Source: CAYNFQ01 sp964396715
GTDB taxonomy: Bacteria > Patescibacteriota > Microgenomatia > Daviesbacterales > UBA10151
DNA: 33,990 nt
Assembly: GCA_964396715.1 (NCBI GenBank)
Contig: CAYNFQ010000014.1
Coordinates: 1 to 33,990 of the forward strand
Reading direction: 5' to 3'
A program made the position numbers and the translations under genes. This document shows positions 14,963-21,110 of this stretch, in pieces. Below the pieces are notes generated by a model. That model was not told the origin of the DNA. It worked only from the letters and a program-made list of their open reading frames with translations, and made no database searches. Position 1 is the stretch's first letter; every line of letters starts with the position of its first letter.

Positions 14963-14991
14963 ATGATAACATACAAAATAAAAGTTGTCAA
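14963..14991 (-). promoter_or_regulatory. Promoter of the ridA-ilvA operon
   Basis: A consensus -35 TTGACA (14986-14991) and a -10 TATCAT (14963-14968) with a 17-bp spacer predict initiation near 14956. Confidence 0.8.
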
Positions 14992-15008
14992 AAAATCGAA
15001 AAATCTAT

Positions 15009-15296
15009 TTATCGAGATTCATTTCGATTTTTTTCATCAGCACCTGGACCATACCATTTACCAGGCCAGATATCAGGGAGTTTAGGAATAATGGTTTCAG
15101 CTGGAGTAGTTATAGGTTCTGAATGGTTACCCCCAGTGACTGCCTGTCTATATCTCTCTACTCCATTGGCCCCCCAAGCACTTTCTATTACTTGAGGATG
15201 TATAACGATGCCGCTAGCTGCTAATTGTTCGGGACTAGCAACAGTAATTTGCACAGTAGGTTTAAAAACCATTGTTCTTTCTGGACTTCTTTGCAT
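15009..15296 (-). CDS. Unrecognised protein, second gene of the leucine-attenuated operon
   Basis: The 95-residue protein matches no family I know. It has no membrane segment. The N-terminal half (VFKPTVQITVASPEQLAASG, then IVIHPQVIESAWGANGVERY) looks like a small folded domain; the C-terminal half is proline- and tryptophan-rich (KLPDIWPGKWYGPGADEKNR) and probably extended. An almost perfect Shine-Dalgarno (AAAGGAGGTGG, 15303-15313) precedes its ATG, which predicts strong translation. It lies 33 bp after the 145-residue gene in the same direction and shares its attenuator. Confidence 0.6.
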   Translation of the reverse strand: MQRSPERTMVFKPTVQITVASPEQLAASGIVIHPQVIESAWGANGVERYRQAVTGGNHSEPITTPAETIIPKLPDIWPGKWYGPGADEKNRNESR

Positions 15297-15329
15297 TATT
15301 TTCCACCTCCTTTCATAATTTAAAATTAT

Positions 15330-15767
15330 CTAATCACTCAATAATCTAGGATGTTCCATGATGGCTCGTCTTTGTTCTTCAACAGCAGCTTTATATGGGT
15401 TTTCTGCACCAGCTTGCCAATCAATAGCTTTGTCAAAATAAGTTGCTGGTTGTTTAATTTCTTTAACACCCCTCTCGGTTTTAAATCTTCGTCGTTTGTC
15501 TTTACTACGTCTATCTAGACAATAATCCATATACAAAAGGCCAAATTGATCATCTTGGGGTATTAAGTTTAATTCAGTAATATCACTAAAGCCTTTTCTT
15601 CCATTTAAAACATCAATAACTAAATCCTTTTTTCCCCATTTAGGTACGTCAGTACTATCTTTTAAAATTATTTTCAAATCAACCATATGCAAACCATTTC
15701 CCTCTGCACTAAGTAGTGCAGCAGATATTTCTGGTTTCCACATTTCTCTTTCTGGTATTTTTCCCAT
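15330..15767 (-). CDS. Unrecognised protein, first gene of the leucine-attenuated operon
   Basis: The 145-residue soluble protein matches no family I know. Residues about 29-55 (VDLKIILKDSTDVPKWGKKDLVIDVL) look like beta strands around a basic turn, followed by the acidic LIPQDDQFGLLYMDYCLD and a strongly basic DRRSKDKRRRFKTERGVKEIK (about 90-108), which could contact nucleic acid or a ribosome. The C-terminus is helical (NPYKAAVEEQRRAIMEH). The start is set by GGGAGG-T7-ATG, where the ribosome site is the 3' arm of the attenuator terminator. Its control by a leucine-rich leader suggests a role linked to amino-acid or translation status; that is inference only. Confidence 0.65.
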   Translation of the reverse strand: MGKIPEREMWKPEISAALLSAEGNGLHMVDLKIILKDSTDVPKWGKKDLVIDVLNGRKGFSDITELNLIPQDDQFGLLYMDYCLDRRSKDKRRRFKTERGVKEIKQPATYFDKAIDWQAGAENPYKAAVEEQRRAIMEHPRLLSD

Positions 15768-15870
15768 AAAAAAACCTCCCGTTCGGGAGGTCTAATTCCT
15801 TTCTCTTTTAGATAAAATTATCTAAAAAGACCTCCCAGGTAAGCTCCAGTAAGGAGCACCAACAGGAGGC
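15768..15870 (-). promoter_or_regulatory. Leucine-type transcription attenuator of the unknown operon
   Basis: Minus-strand order: segment 1 GCCTCC (15865-15870, inside the leader peptide Leu codons), segment 2 GGGAGGTC (15829-15836), segment 3 GACCTCCC (15785-15792), and segment 4 GGGAGG (15775-15780) followed by seven T (15768-15774) touching the ATG. Segments 2 and 3 can pair over 8 bp without mismatch, competing with the 3:4 terminator. Segment 1:2 encloses a further stem (GGTGCTCC with GGAGCTTACC). A 6-bp AGATAA/TTATCT hairpin lies between 2 and 3. Confidence 0.8.
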
Positions 15871-15919
15871 TAAGTAAAATTTCAACTCTTTTTAAATCTA
15901 TTGCAACTACTTTTGACAT
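15818..15919 (-). CDS. Leucine-rich leader peptide of the unknown operon
   Basis: The 33-residue ORF begins MSKVVAIDLKRVE, continues ILLSLLLVLLTGAYLGGLF and ends in Arg and a stop. Seven of nine residues from Leu15 to Leu23 are leucine, spread over several codons (TTA, CTT, CTC, CTG, TTG). The Leu run lies on attenuator segment 1, and the stop codon is a few bases past segment 2. That placement argues for a regulatory leader peptide sensing charged tRNA-Leu. The alternative is a small single-helix membrane peptide expressed for its own sake, which the sequence alone cannot exclude. Confidence 0.72.
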   Translation of the reverse strand: MSKVVAIDLKRVEILLSLLLVLLTGAYLGGLFR

Positions 15920-15964
15920 AATCTTTAAAAAACTACGAGCAAAAAATTGCTCATAGATAATATT

Positions 15965-16016
15965 ATCATATCAATAACTTAGTCTCTTGTCAAGATCTTT
16001 CTTTAACTGATATTAT
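15965..16016. promoter_or_regulatory. Divergent promoters sharing one -35 site (aspS and unknown operon)
   Basis: The 7-bp TTGTCAA (15987-15993) reads as -35 TTGTCA rightward, with -10 TATTAT (16011-16016) after 18 bp. It also reads as a perfect -35 TTGACA leftward (15988-15993), with -10 TATGAT (15965-15970) after 17 bp. Predicted starts are near 16023 (aspS) and 15958 (unknown operon). RNA polymerase cannot occupy both at once. Confidence 0.7.
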
Positions 16017-16023
16017 GCTAAAG

Positions 16024-17349
16024 ATGGACAGAACTTTAATATTGGATTGTAAAGATAAAATTGGGCAAGAAGTGACAATTTACGGATTTGTACAAGTCCG
16101 CCGTGATCATGGCAAAATTTTATTTTTAGATGTTTTAGATAGAAGTGGTTTAATTCAAGTTGTATTGGGTGGTGGAAAAGGCGCGGATTTAAGACCACAA
16201 GATGTGGTTAAAATTTTCGGTAAAGTAAACAAACGTCCAGAAAATCTGATTAATAAAAATATCCCTACAGGTGAGATAGAAATCTACTCCGAGGATGTAG
16301 AGGTTCTATCAAAAGCGCAAGAGCTGCCGTTTGATATGGGAGGAAAAGATTTGGATTTGCAGTTGCCAACCCTTTTAGATTTTCGTTCACTGACTCTTCG
16401 TCATCCTAAAGTTAAGGCAGTGTTTAAAGTACAAGAAGTGATTATTGATGCTTTTAGGGAAAGTCTTAAAAAACATGGCTTTACTGAATTTCAATCGCCA
16501 GTAATAATTCCTCAAACAGCAGAAGGTGGAGCTGAAGTTTTTGAAGTGAAATATTTTGACCATAAAGCTTTCCTTGCTCAAAGCCCCCAGTTTTACAAGC
16601 AGATAATGGTTGGAGTATATGAGCGGGTTTTTACTGTTAATAAGACTTTGCGGGCAGAACCATCTGTGACCACCAGGCATTTGGCAGAAGTGACTACACT
16701 GGATGTAGAGTTTGGTTTCATTGACAGTTGGCAGGATTTGATGGATGAAGCAGAATATGTAATTAAATATATTTTTGAAAGATTGGAAACAGAATGTATG
16801 GATGAGTTAGTGCTTTATGGAGTAACTACACCCAGGATGTCAAAACCGCTCCCCAAAATTAAGATGAGTAATGCACAGGAAATTATTTTTGAAAGAACTG
16901 GTGTCGATCATAGAAATGAACCGGATTTATCACCGGATGATGAAAAAGAAATTTATAAGTGGGCAGTTGAAGAATATGGATCAGAGTTAATTTTCATAAC
17001 CCACTATCCAACCAAGAAAAGGCCATTTTACACGATGCCTGATCCGGATGATCCGGACTATACATTAAGTTTTGATTTAATTGGAAAAGGAGTTGAATGG
17101 CTAACAGGTGGTCAGCGCTTAAATGATTTAAATCATTTAAGTGAAAATGCTAAGAAGCGGGGTATAGATTTAGAAAAAAGTGAACTTTACTTGCAGGCTT
17201 TTAAATATGGTATGCCACCCGAAGGGGGTTGGTCTTTTGGTTCGGAAAGGATTACTCAAGGCATTTTAGGTCTTGCCAATATTAGAGAAGCCTCTCTTTT
17301 CCCGCGTGACATGGAAAGAGTGGATATTAGACTTTCCAAAGGAAAGTAA
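16024..17349 (+). CDS. aspS: Aspartyl-tRNA synthetase, short archaeal-type
   Basis: This class II synthetase charges tRNA-Asp, and in non-discriminating forms also tRNA-Asn. It has an N-terminal OB-fold anticodon domain (EVTIYGFVQVRRDHGKILFLDVLDRSGLIQVV), motif 2 in VFTVNKTLRAEPSVTTRHLAEVTTLDVEFGF, and motif 3 in PPEGGWSFGSERI. At about 441 residues it lacks the roughly 100-residue GAD insertion of the standard bacterial enzyme and resembles the archaeal/eukaryotic form. I choose ATG 16024 because the promoter predicts a start at about 16023, a leaderless mRNA; ATG 16015 is also in frame. Whether it is non-discriminating cannot be told by eye. Confidence 0.93.
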   Translation: MDRTLILDCKDKIGQEVTIYGFVQVRRDHGKILFLDVLDRSGLIQVVLGGGKGADLRPQDVVKIFGKVNKRPENLINKNIPTGEIEIYSEDVEVLSKAQELPFDMGGKDLDLQLPTLLDFRSLTLRHPKVKAVFKVQEVIIDAFRESLKKHGFTEFQSPVIIPQTAEGGAEVFEVKYFDHKAFLAQSPQFYKQIMVGVYERVFTVNKTLRAEPSVTTRHLAEVTTLDVEFGFIDSWQDLMDEAEYVIKYIFERLETECMDELVLYGVTTPRMSKPLPKIKMSNAQEIIFERTGVDHRNEPDLSPDDEKEIYKWAVEEYGSELIFITHYPTKKRPFYTMPDPDDPDYTLSFDLIGKGVEWLTGGQRLNDLNHLSENAKKRGIDLEKSELYLQAFKYGMPPEGGWSFGSERITQGILGLANIREASLFPRDMERVDIRLSKGK

Positions 17350-17462
17350 TTTCAAATGTCAAATTTCAAATCTCAAATGAAATCCAAATATCAAATTTAA
17401 ATTATTAAACGTTTAGATTTTGACATTGATTTGTCATTTGTAATTTGGATTTTGGAATTTTC
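17350..17462. repeat. Inverted pair of degenerate 7-bp repeat arrays
   Basis: The left arm (17350-17400) is made of degenerate heptamers such as ATTTCAA, ATGTCAA, ATCTCAA. The right arm (about 17413-17462) has the inverse units (TTGTCAT, TTGTAAT, TTGGATT, TTGGAAT). The arms meet at a TAAACGTTTA palindrome (17406-17415), giving a long, imperfect, AT-rich hairpin that fills the aspS-dacA gap. Nothing else is seen in the interval. Confidence 0.75.
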
Positions 17463-17464
17463 TC

Positions 17465-18397
17465 ATGAAGTATTACCTTTATTCAGTTATTCTCATTTTG
17501 TGCGCTATAACAGTTGTCACCATGGCTCCAATTCTTTCTGACTCTACAGAAGAATTACTAATCAGTTTTCAAATTCCGCAGAATAATTCAAATGTTGCCG
17601 GGATACAAAAATACAATATCCCGCCTGTTGGTAAAGGAATACCTGCTCCTGAGATGAGCGCCAAAGCCATCCTGGTTAAAGATTTGGGAACAGATACCAT
17701 TCTTCTTCAAAAAGCTACCTCCTTTCCTCTGCCTATTGCCTCTACCACAAAAATCATGACAGCACTTGTGGCAACGGAATATTTCCAACAGAATTCCCCT
17801 TTGAGAGTAAAAGACGGAGCAAATATTAGCGGGGCCAAGGTGGGGCTTTTTAAGGGAGAGGATTTAAGTTTTAGATCTCTTTTATACGGCATGCTTTTAA
17901 ACTCCGGCAATGATGCGGCATTTGCCATTGCCGAAAATTACCCCGGGGGAGTTTTGGGGTTTGTTTCTGCCATGAATAAAAAAGCTGCTTTACTGAATTT
18001 ACAAAATACGCATTTTGATAATCCGGCCGGATTTGACAGCCCCAATCACTATTCTTCTGCCTCGGATTTGTCAAAGATAACTCGGGAAGCCTTAAAAAAT
18101 CCGCAACTTACCAGAATTTTTGCAACCAAGGAGACGAACATTGTTTCTTTGGATAAAAAATACCATCACGAGCTTATAAATTTAAATAAATTACTCTCAT
18201 CAGTACGGGGAGTTTTGGGGGTAAAGACCGGATACAGTGAAGAAGCCAAGGAGAATCTGGTATCTTATATTAACCGTGAAGGAAGAGAAATACTGACTGT
18301 TGTTTTGGGTTCAGATGACCGGTTTGGCGAATCAACCAGGCTGATTGAGTGGGCATATCAGAATTTCACATGGCCAACTTTAGAAACTGTGGACTGA
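17465..18397 (+). CDS. D-alanyl-D-alanine carboxypeptidase (peptidase S11)
   Basis: This is a penicillin-binding-protein-type enzyme that trims the terminal D-Ala of peptidoglycan stem peptides outside the membrane. It has an N-terminal hydrophobic helix (about 4-24) as signal or anchor. The three catalytic motifs are intact: SxxK as STTK at 93-96, SxN as SGN at 147-149, and KTG at 254-256. At 310 residues it is shorter than E. coli DacA and lacks the C-terminal beta domain and the amphipathic tail, which is common in CPR. Its 3' end overlaps the convergent gene by 32 bp. Confidence 0.93.
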   Translation: MKYYLYSVILILCAITVVTMAPILSDSTEELLISFQIPQNNSNVAGIQKYNIPPVGKGIPAPEMSAKAILVKDLGTDTILLQKATSFPLPIASTTKIMTALVATEYFQQNSPLRVKDGANISGAKVGLFKGEDLSFRSLLYGMLLNSGNDAAFAIAENYPGGVLGFVSAMNKKAALLNLQNTHFDNPAGFDSPNHYSSASDLSKITREALKNPQLTRIFATKETNIVSLDKKYHHELINLNKLLSSVRGVLGVKTGYSEEAKENLVSYINREGREILTVVLGSDDRFGESTRLIEWAYQNFTWPTLETVD

Positions 18398-19415
18398 CTG
18401 CCGGGACATATGCCGCAAAATGCGGCCCTTCAAAAACAAAGATCGGCTGCAGATAAGGGCTGTAATTTTCCGGGAGATAATATCCTGAATAGACAGAAGT
18501 GATGGAAACCTGGGGTTTTTCAGCCTCAAGGATTACCACCCCTTTGCCTGATTTCAAATCATCAAAAGCCTCTTCAGCTGATTTGGAAGGGTAAGTTGCA
18601 AAAGTTGTTGTATCAATCGGATAATAGGTGAAGTTTAGGGATAAATAATTTTCAATGTTATCTGCAGACTTGACGACTATTGCATTAATTAGAGCATGAT
18701 TAAAATCTCCGGTAAAGATAGATTTATTATCCAGTTTTTGTTGCCAAAGGGATATTTGAACCGCTTCAGTTTCTGTCCTTAAAGTTGTAGGAGTTAATTT
18801 TCCACTCCCTGTTTTTAGCAGGGTAATTTTAGTTCTTCCTGAATCTAACTCTTCTTTAAAAACTGCCAAAGTTTTCAAGTTTCTTTTGAAATCGGCAACC
18901 AGTTTATCATCATCATCCAATGTTTGCCGTCCGGAAATTGTGGCCTCTTTAGCATAGGCAAAATTACCCGTATCCAAATCAACTGTCAGATTTTTGTTCT
19001 CTTGTTGAAAAAGATATTTTGTTTCGGATAAAATTTCTGGATCTGCTCGGATATTAAATTTTTCTGCTAAAGCCTGACTTCTCTCAGGTGATAAAAAGGT
19101 GGCAAAAGATTTAATCACAAAATAAACTTTTAATATTTTTTCAAACCCGCTGTCGATTCCAATTTTAGGTAAACTGCCGGTTGAAGTGTCTAAGGTATAA
19201 GAAAAATTTGACGAAGAAACGGAAGTTTTTGGAAAATCAGGATATGGAAGTACACCGAATTTGGTGTCCGGTTTTTCTTCTACTGGCGGCAGGTTGGCAA
19301 GATAATATGCATGCCAAATTTTATATCCGCTAAAACTGACAATTCCTAAAGAGAGAGCAACAATTGCAATGGCAATGATTTGTTTAGTAAGAGTGGCAGT
19401 CTGGCTTAGAGTCAT
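18366..19415 (-). CDS. Membrane-anchored extracellular protein of unknown function
   Basis: I do not recognise a family. The 349-residue protein has one N-terminal membrane helix (about 11-36, IIAIAIVALSLGIVSFSGYKIW), a short linker, then a large, probably secreted beta-rich domain with serine/threonine-rich segments. The C-terminus has a distinct patch (GKGVVILEAEKPQVSITSVY, then SGYYLPENYSPYLQPIFVFEG). The topology fits an envelope protein, in keeping with the carboxypeptidase on the other strand. The ATG at 19415 is about 3 nt from the start predicted by TATAAT at 19425-19430. Confidence 0.7.
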   Translation of the reverse strand: MTLSQTATLTKQIIAIAIVALSLGIVSFSGYKIWHAYYLANLPPVEEKPDTKFGVLPYPDFPKTSVSSSNFSYTLDTSTGSLPKIGIDSGFEKILKVYFVIKSFATFLSPERSQALAEKFNIRADPEILSETKYLFQQENKNLTVDLDTGNFAYAKEATISGRQTLDDDDKLVADFKRNLKTLAVFKEELDSGRTKITLLKTGSGKLTPTTLRTETEAVQISLWQQKLDNKSIFTGDFNHALINAIVVKSADNIENYLSLNFTYYPIDTTTFATYPSKSAEEAFDDLKSGKGVVILEAEKPQVSITSVYSGYYLPENYSPYLQPIFVFEGPHFAAYVPAVSPQFLKLAM

Positions 19416-19424
19416 AATAGTTAA

Positions 19425-19457
19425 ATTATACAGGATCAGCAGCTGTACTGGTATAAT
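19425..19457. promoter_or_regulatory. Divergent TATAAT boxes of the 349-aa gene and gltX
   Basis: A leftward TATAAT (19425-19430) predicts a start near 19418, 3 nt before the ATG at 19415. A rightward extended -10 TGGTATAAT (19449-19457) predicts a start at about 19464, exactly the gltX ATG. Both genes would have leaderless or almost leaderless mRNAs. Confidence 0.65.
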
Positions 19458-19463
19458 AGGAGC

Positions 19464-20786
19464 ATGGTTAGAGTCCGTATTGCCCCATCTCCGACAGGTT
19501 CACCGCACATAGGTACTGCCTGGCAGGCTCTATTTGACTTTGTTTTTGCCAAAAAAAATAATGGCAAATTTATCTTAAGGATAGAGGATACTGACAGGGT
19601 AAGATATGTTGCGGAGAGTGAGGCGGAAATTTTTGAAACATTTAAATGGTTGGGGTTTACCTTTGACGAAGGGCCCAATGAGGGAGGAGACCTTGGGCCT
19701 TACAGGCAATCTGACAGGTTAGATATTTATAAAAAATACGCTAAGGAATTGGCGGGAAAAAGCTTAACATATAAGGATGAAGGGGCAGTTAGGTTTAAAA
19801 CAACAAAAGTAGGGGAAACTGCCTGGACAGATTTAGTGGGGGATAAACAAATTACTTTTCCCAACAATACCCAGGAGGATTTTGTGATCTTAAAATCAGA
19901 CGGCTATCCAACATATAATTTTGCTAATGTAGTGGATGATCACCTGATGGAAATCTCACATGTAATCAGAGGTAATGAATTTATCTCATCAACCCCCAAA
20001 CACCTGATGCTTTATAAATCATTTGGCTGGATTCCTCCGCAATTTGCCCACCTTCCGGTTTTAGTCGGATCTGACAGATCTAAACTTTCCAAAAGGCATG
20101 GGGCAAAATCAGCGCTGGCATTTAAAAAAGAGGGTTATTTAAAAGATGCCCTGTTAAACTTTTTGTCCCTTTTGGGATGGACACACCCGGAGGGTAAGGA
20201 AGTTTTTGGTATTGAGGAGATGATAAAACTTTTTGACTTTAAAGATTTTAACCCCTCTTCTGCATATTTTGATGTGACAAAACTGGACTGGATAAATGGT
20301 GAATATATCAGGAAATTACCAATTACCAATTTCCAATTTCAAATTAAAGAATATCTAAAAGATGTTTCCGGTGGAGCGTTAGATCATCCAACAGATGAGC
20401 AGTTGGATAAAGTTGCCCCCTTGGTTCAAGAAAGAATGAAAAAATTATCTGATTTTATTCCTTTAACTGACTTTTTATTTGAAAAAGCAGAATATGATAA
20501 AGAAGTTTTTGACAAATTAAAGATTGACAATATGAAAACTGTTTTAGAAAAGGTTTTGGATGAGTTAGAAAAAATGCCAAAACCATGGGATTCAGAGATT
20601 TTTGAACAAACTTTTAGAAAAATGGCTCAGGAATCGGGGCTATCTGTGACCCAAATGTTCCAGCTGATCAGGGTGGCTGTGTCAGGTCAGACAGTGACCC
20701 CTCCGCTTTTTGAAAGTATACAAATTCTAGGGGAGGATGAAACTTTAAGTAGAGTACAACGTGCTTTAGAATTTGTAAGTGTGTAA
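19464..20786 (+). CDS. gltX: Glutamyl-tRNA synthetase
   Basis: This class I synthetase charges tRNA-Glu, and in non-discriminating forms also tRNA-Gln for later amidation by GatCAB. The class I motifs are RIAPSPTGSPHIGT (HIGH motif at 15-18) and SDRSKLSKRHG (KMSKS motif at 207-211). The 440 residues are somewhat short for the family. Residues about 285-294 (LPITNFQFQI) come from a 7-bp repeat array that fits the frame. The extended -10 predicts transcription starting at the ATG itself. The AGGAG directly before the ATG is too close to act as a ribosome site. The next gene is tRNA-Gln, and no GlnRS is seen in this window, which fits a non-discriminating enzyme but does not prove it. Confidence 0.95.
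   Translation: MVRVRIAPSPTGSPHIGTAWQALFDFVFAKKNNGKFILRIEDTDRVRYVAESEAEIFETFKWLGFTFDEGPNEGGDLGPYRQSDRLDIYKKYAKELAGKSLTYKDEGAVRFKTTKVGETAWTDLVGDKQITFPNNTQEDFVILKSDGYPTYNFANVVDDHLMEISHVIRGNEFISSTPKHLMLYKSFGWIPPQFAHLPVLVGSDRSKLSKRHGAKSALAFKKEGYLKDALLNFLSLLGWTHPEGKEVFGIEEMIKLFDFKDFNPSSAYFDVTKLDWINGEYIRKLPITNFQFQIKEYLKDVSGGALDHPTDEQLDKVAPLVQERMKKLSDFIPLTDFLFEKAEYDKEVFDKLKIDNMKTVLEKVLDELEKMPKPWDSEIFEQTFRKMAQESGLSVTQMFQLIRVAVSGQTVTPPLFESIQILGEDETLSRVQRALEFVSV
20314..20341 (+). repeat. 7-bp repeat array inside gltX
   Basis: Four heptamers in a row, AATTACC, AATTACC, AATTTCC and AATTTCA, lie within the gltX anticodon-binding region. The type resembles the arrays at 17350-17462. Confidence 0.8.
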
Positions 20787-20830
20787 ATTCCCAAATTGGT
20801 TTTAAAACTGGTATAATTTTCAAGCTGCAT

Positions 20831-20901
20831 TGCCAGGTCGTCTAACGGTAGGACGATAGCCTCTGAAGTTATCTATCATGGTTCGAATCCATGCCTGGCA
20901 G
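20831..20901 (+). tRNA. tRNA-Gln(CTG)
   Basis: A cloverleaf can be drawn: the acceptor TGCCAGG pairs with CCTGGCA, followed by a D arm with CTAACGGTAGG. The anticodon stem ATAGC/GTTAT holds loop CTCTGAA, giving anticodon CTG (codon CAG). The T arm is CATGG-TTCGAAT-CCATG, and the discriminator base is G. CCA is not encoded, so the CCA-adding enzyme in this window is needed. An extended -10 TGGTATAAT (20809-20817) predicts a start near 20824. Confidence 0.95.
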
Positions 20902-20913
20902 CTTGATCTGAAG

Positions 20914-20934
20914 ATATACTGAAGGTATATTTTT
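20914..20934 (+). terminator. Terminator after tRNA-Gln
   Basis: ATATAC-TGAAG-GTATAT is followed by TTTT and starts 12 nt after the tRNA. The stem is AT-rich and short, but it is well placed. Confidence 0.6.
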
Positions 20935-20946
20935 CGGAGCAAATCT

Positions 20947-21065
20947 GGGAGTAAGGATTTGAGACTGCGCCGCTTCGCAAGAAGCTAGTTGTTTGTTCTC
21001 CCGAAGGGCGGCGTAATTATCCATGCCCGGCAGCTAGGCACAAGTACCATGAAAATCCTTATCCC
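20947..21065. other. Possible structured RNA or DNA element before the 331-aa gene
   Basis: A 13-bp stem with one bulged G (20947-20960 with 21053-21065) closes a domain that contains a GC-rich 10-bp stem with a GG bulge (20968-20977 with 21002-21013) and a TGCC/GGCA hairpin (21024-21040). Its 3' strand can alternatively pair with the next bases (ATCCC-AGGT-GGGAT). I recognise no RNA family. Confidence 0.45.
21019..21035 (+). repeat. Partial copy of the tRNA-Gln 3' end
   Basis: ATCCATGCCCGGCAGCT matches the tRNA-Gln 3' end (20887-20903) at 16 of 17 bases, 132 bp downstream. Such duplications are often left by integration at tRNA genes. No integrase is seen in the window. Confidence 0.55.
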
Positions 21066-21110
21066 AGGTGGGATTGAGATTACTTGGAATACATCCTGTA
21101 AAAATTATTT

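Noticed and set aside
14833..14991. N-terminal extension of RidA by 53 residues
   Set aside because: The open frame runs through the promoter, the leader peptide and the terminator hairpin. The RidA family starts at MNKLQDINTNKAPKAVGPYS, and the ORF with the biased Ile codons is in another frame.
15297..15329. T-box or other riboswitch in front of the 95-residue gene
   Set aside because: The gap is only 33 bp and holds just a strong Shine-Dalgarno sequence and AT-rich bases.
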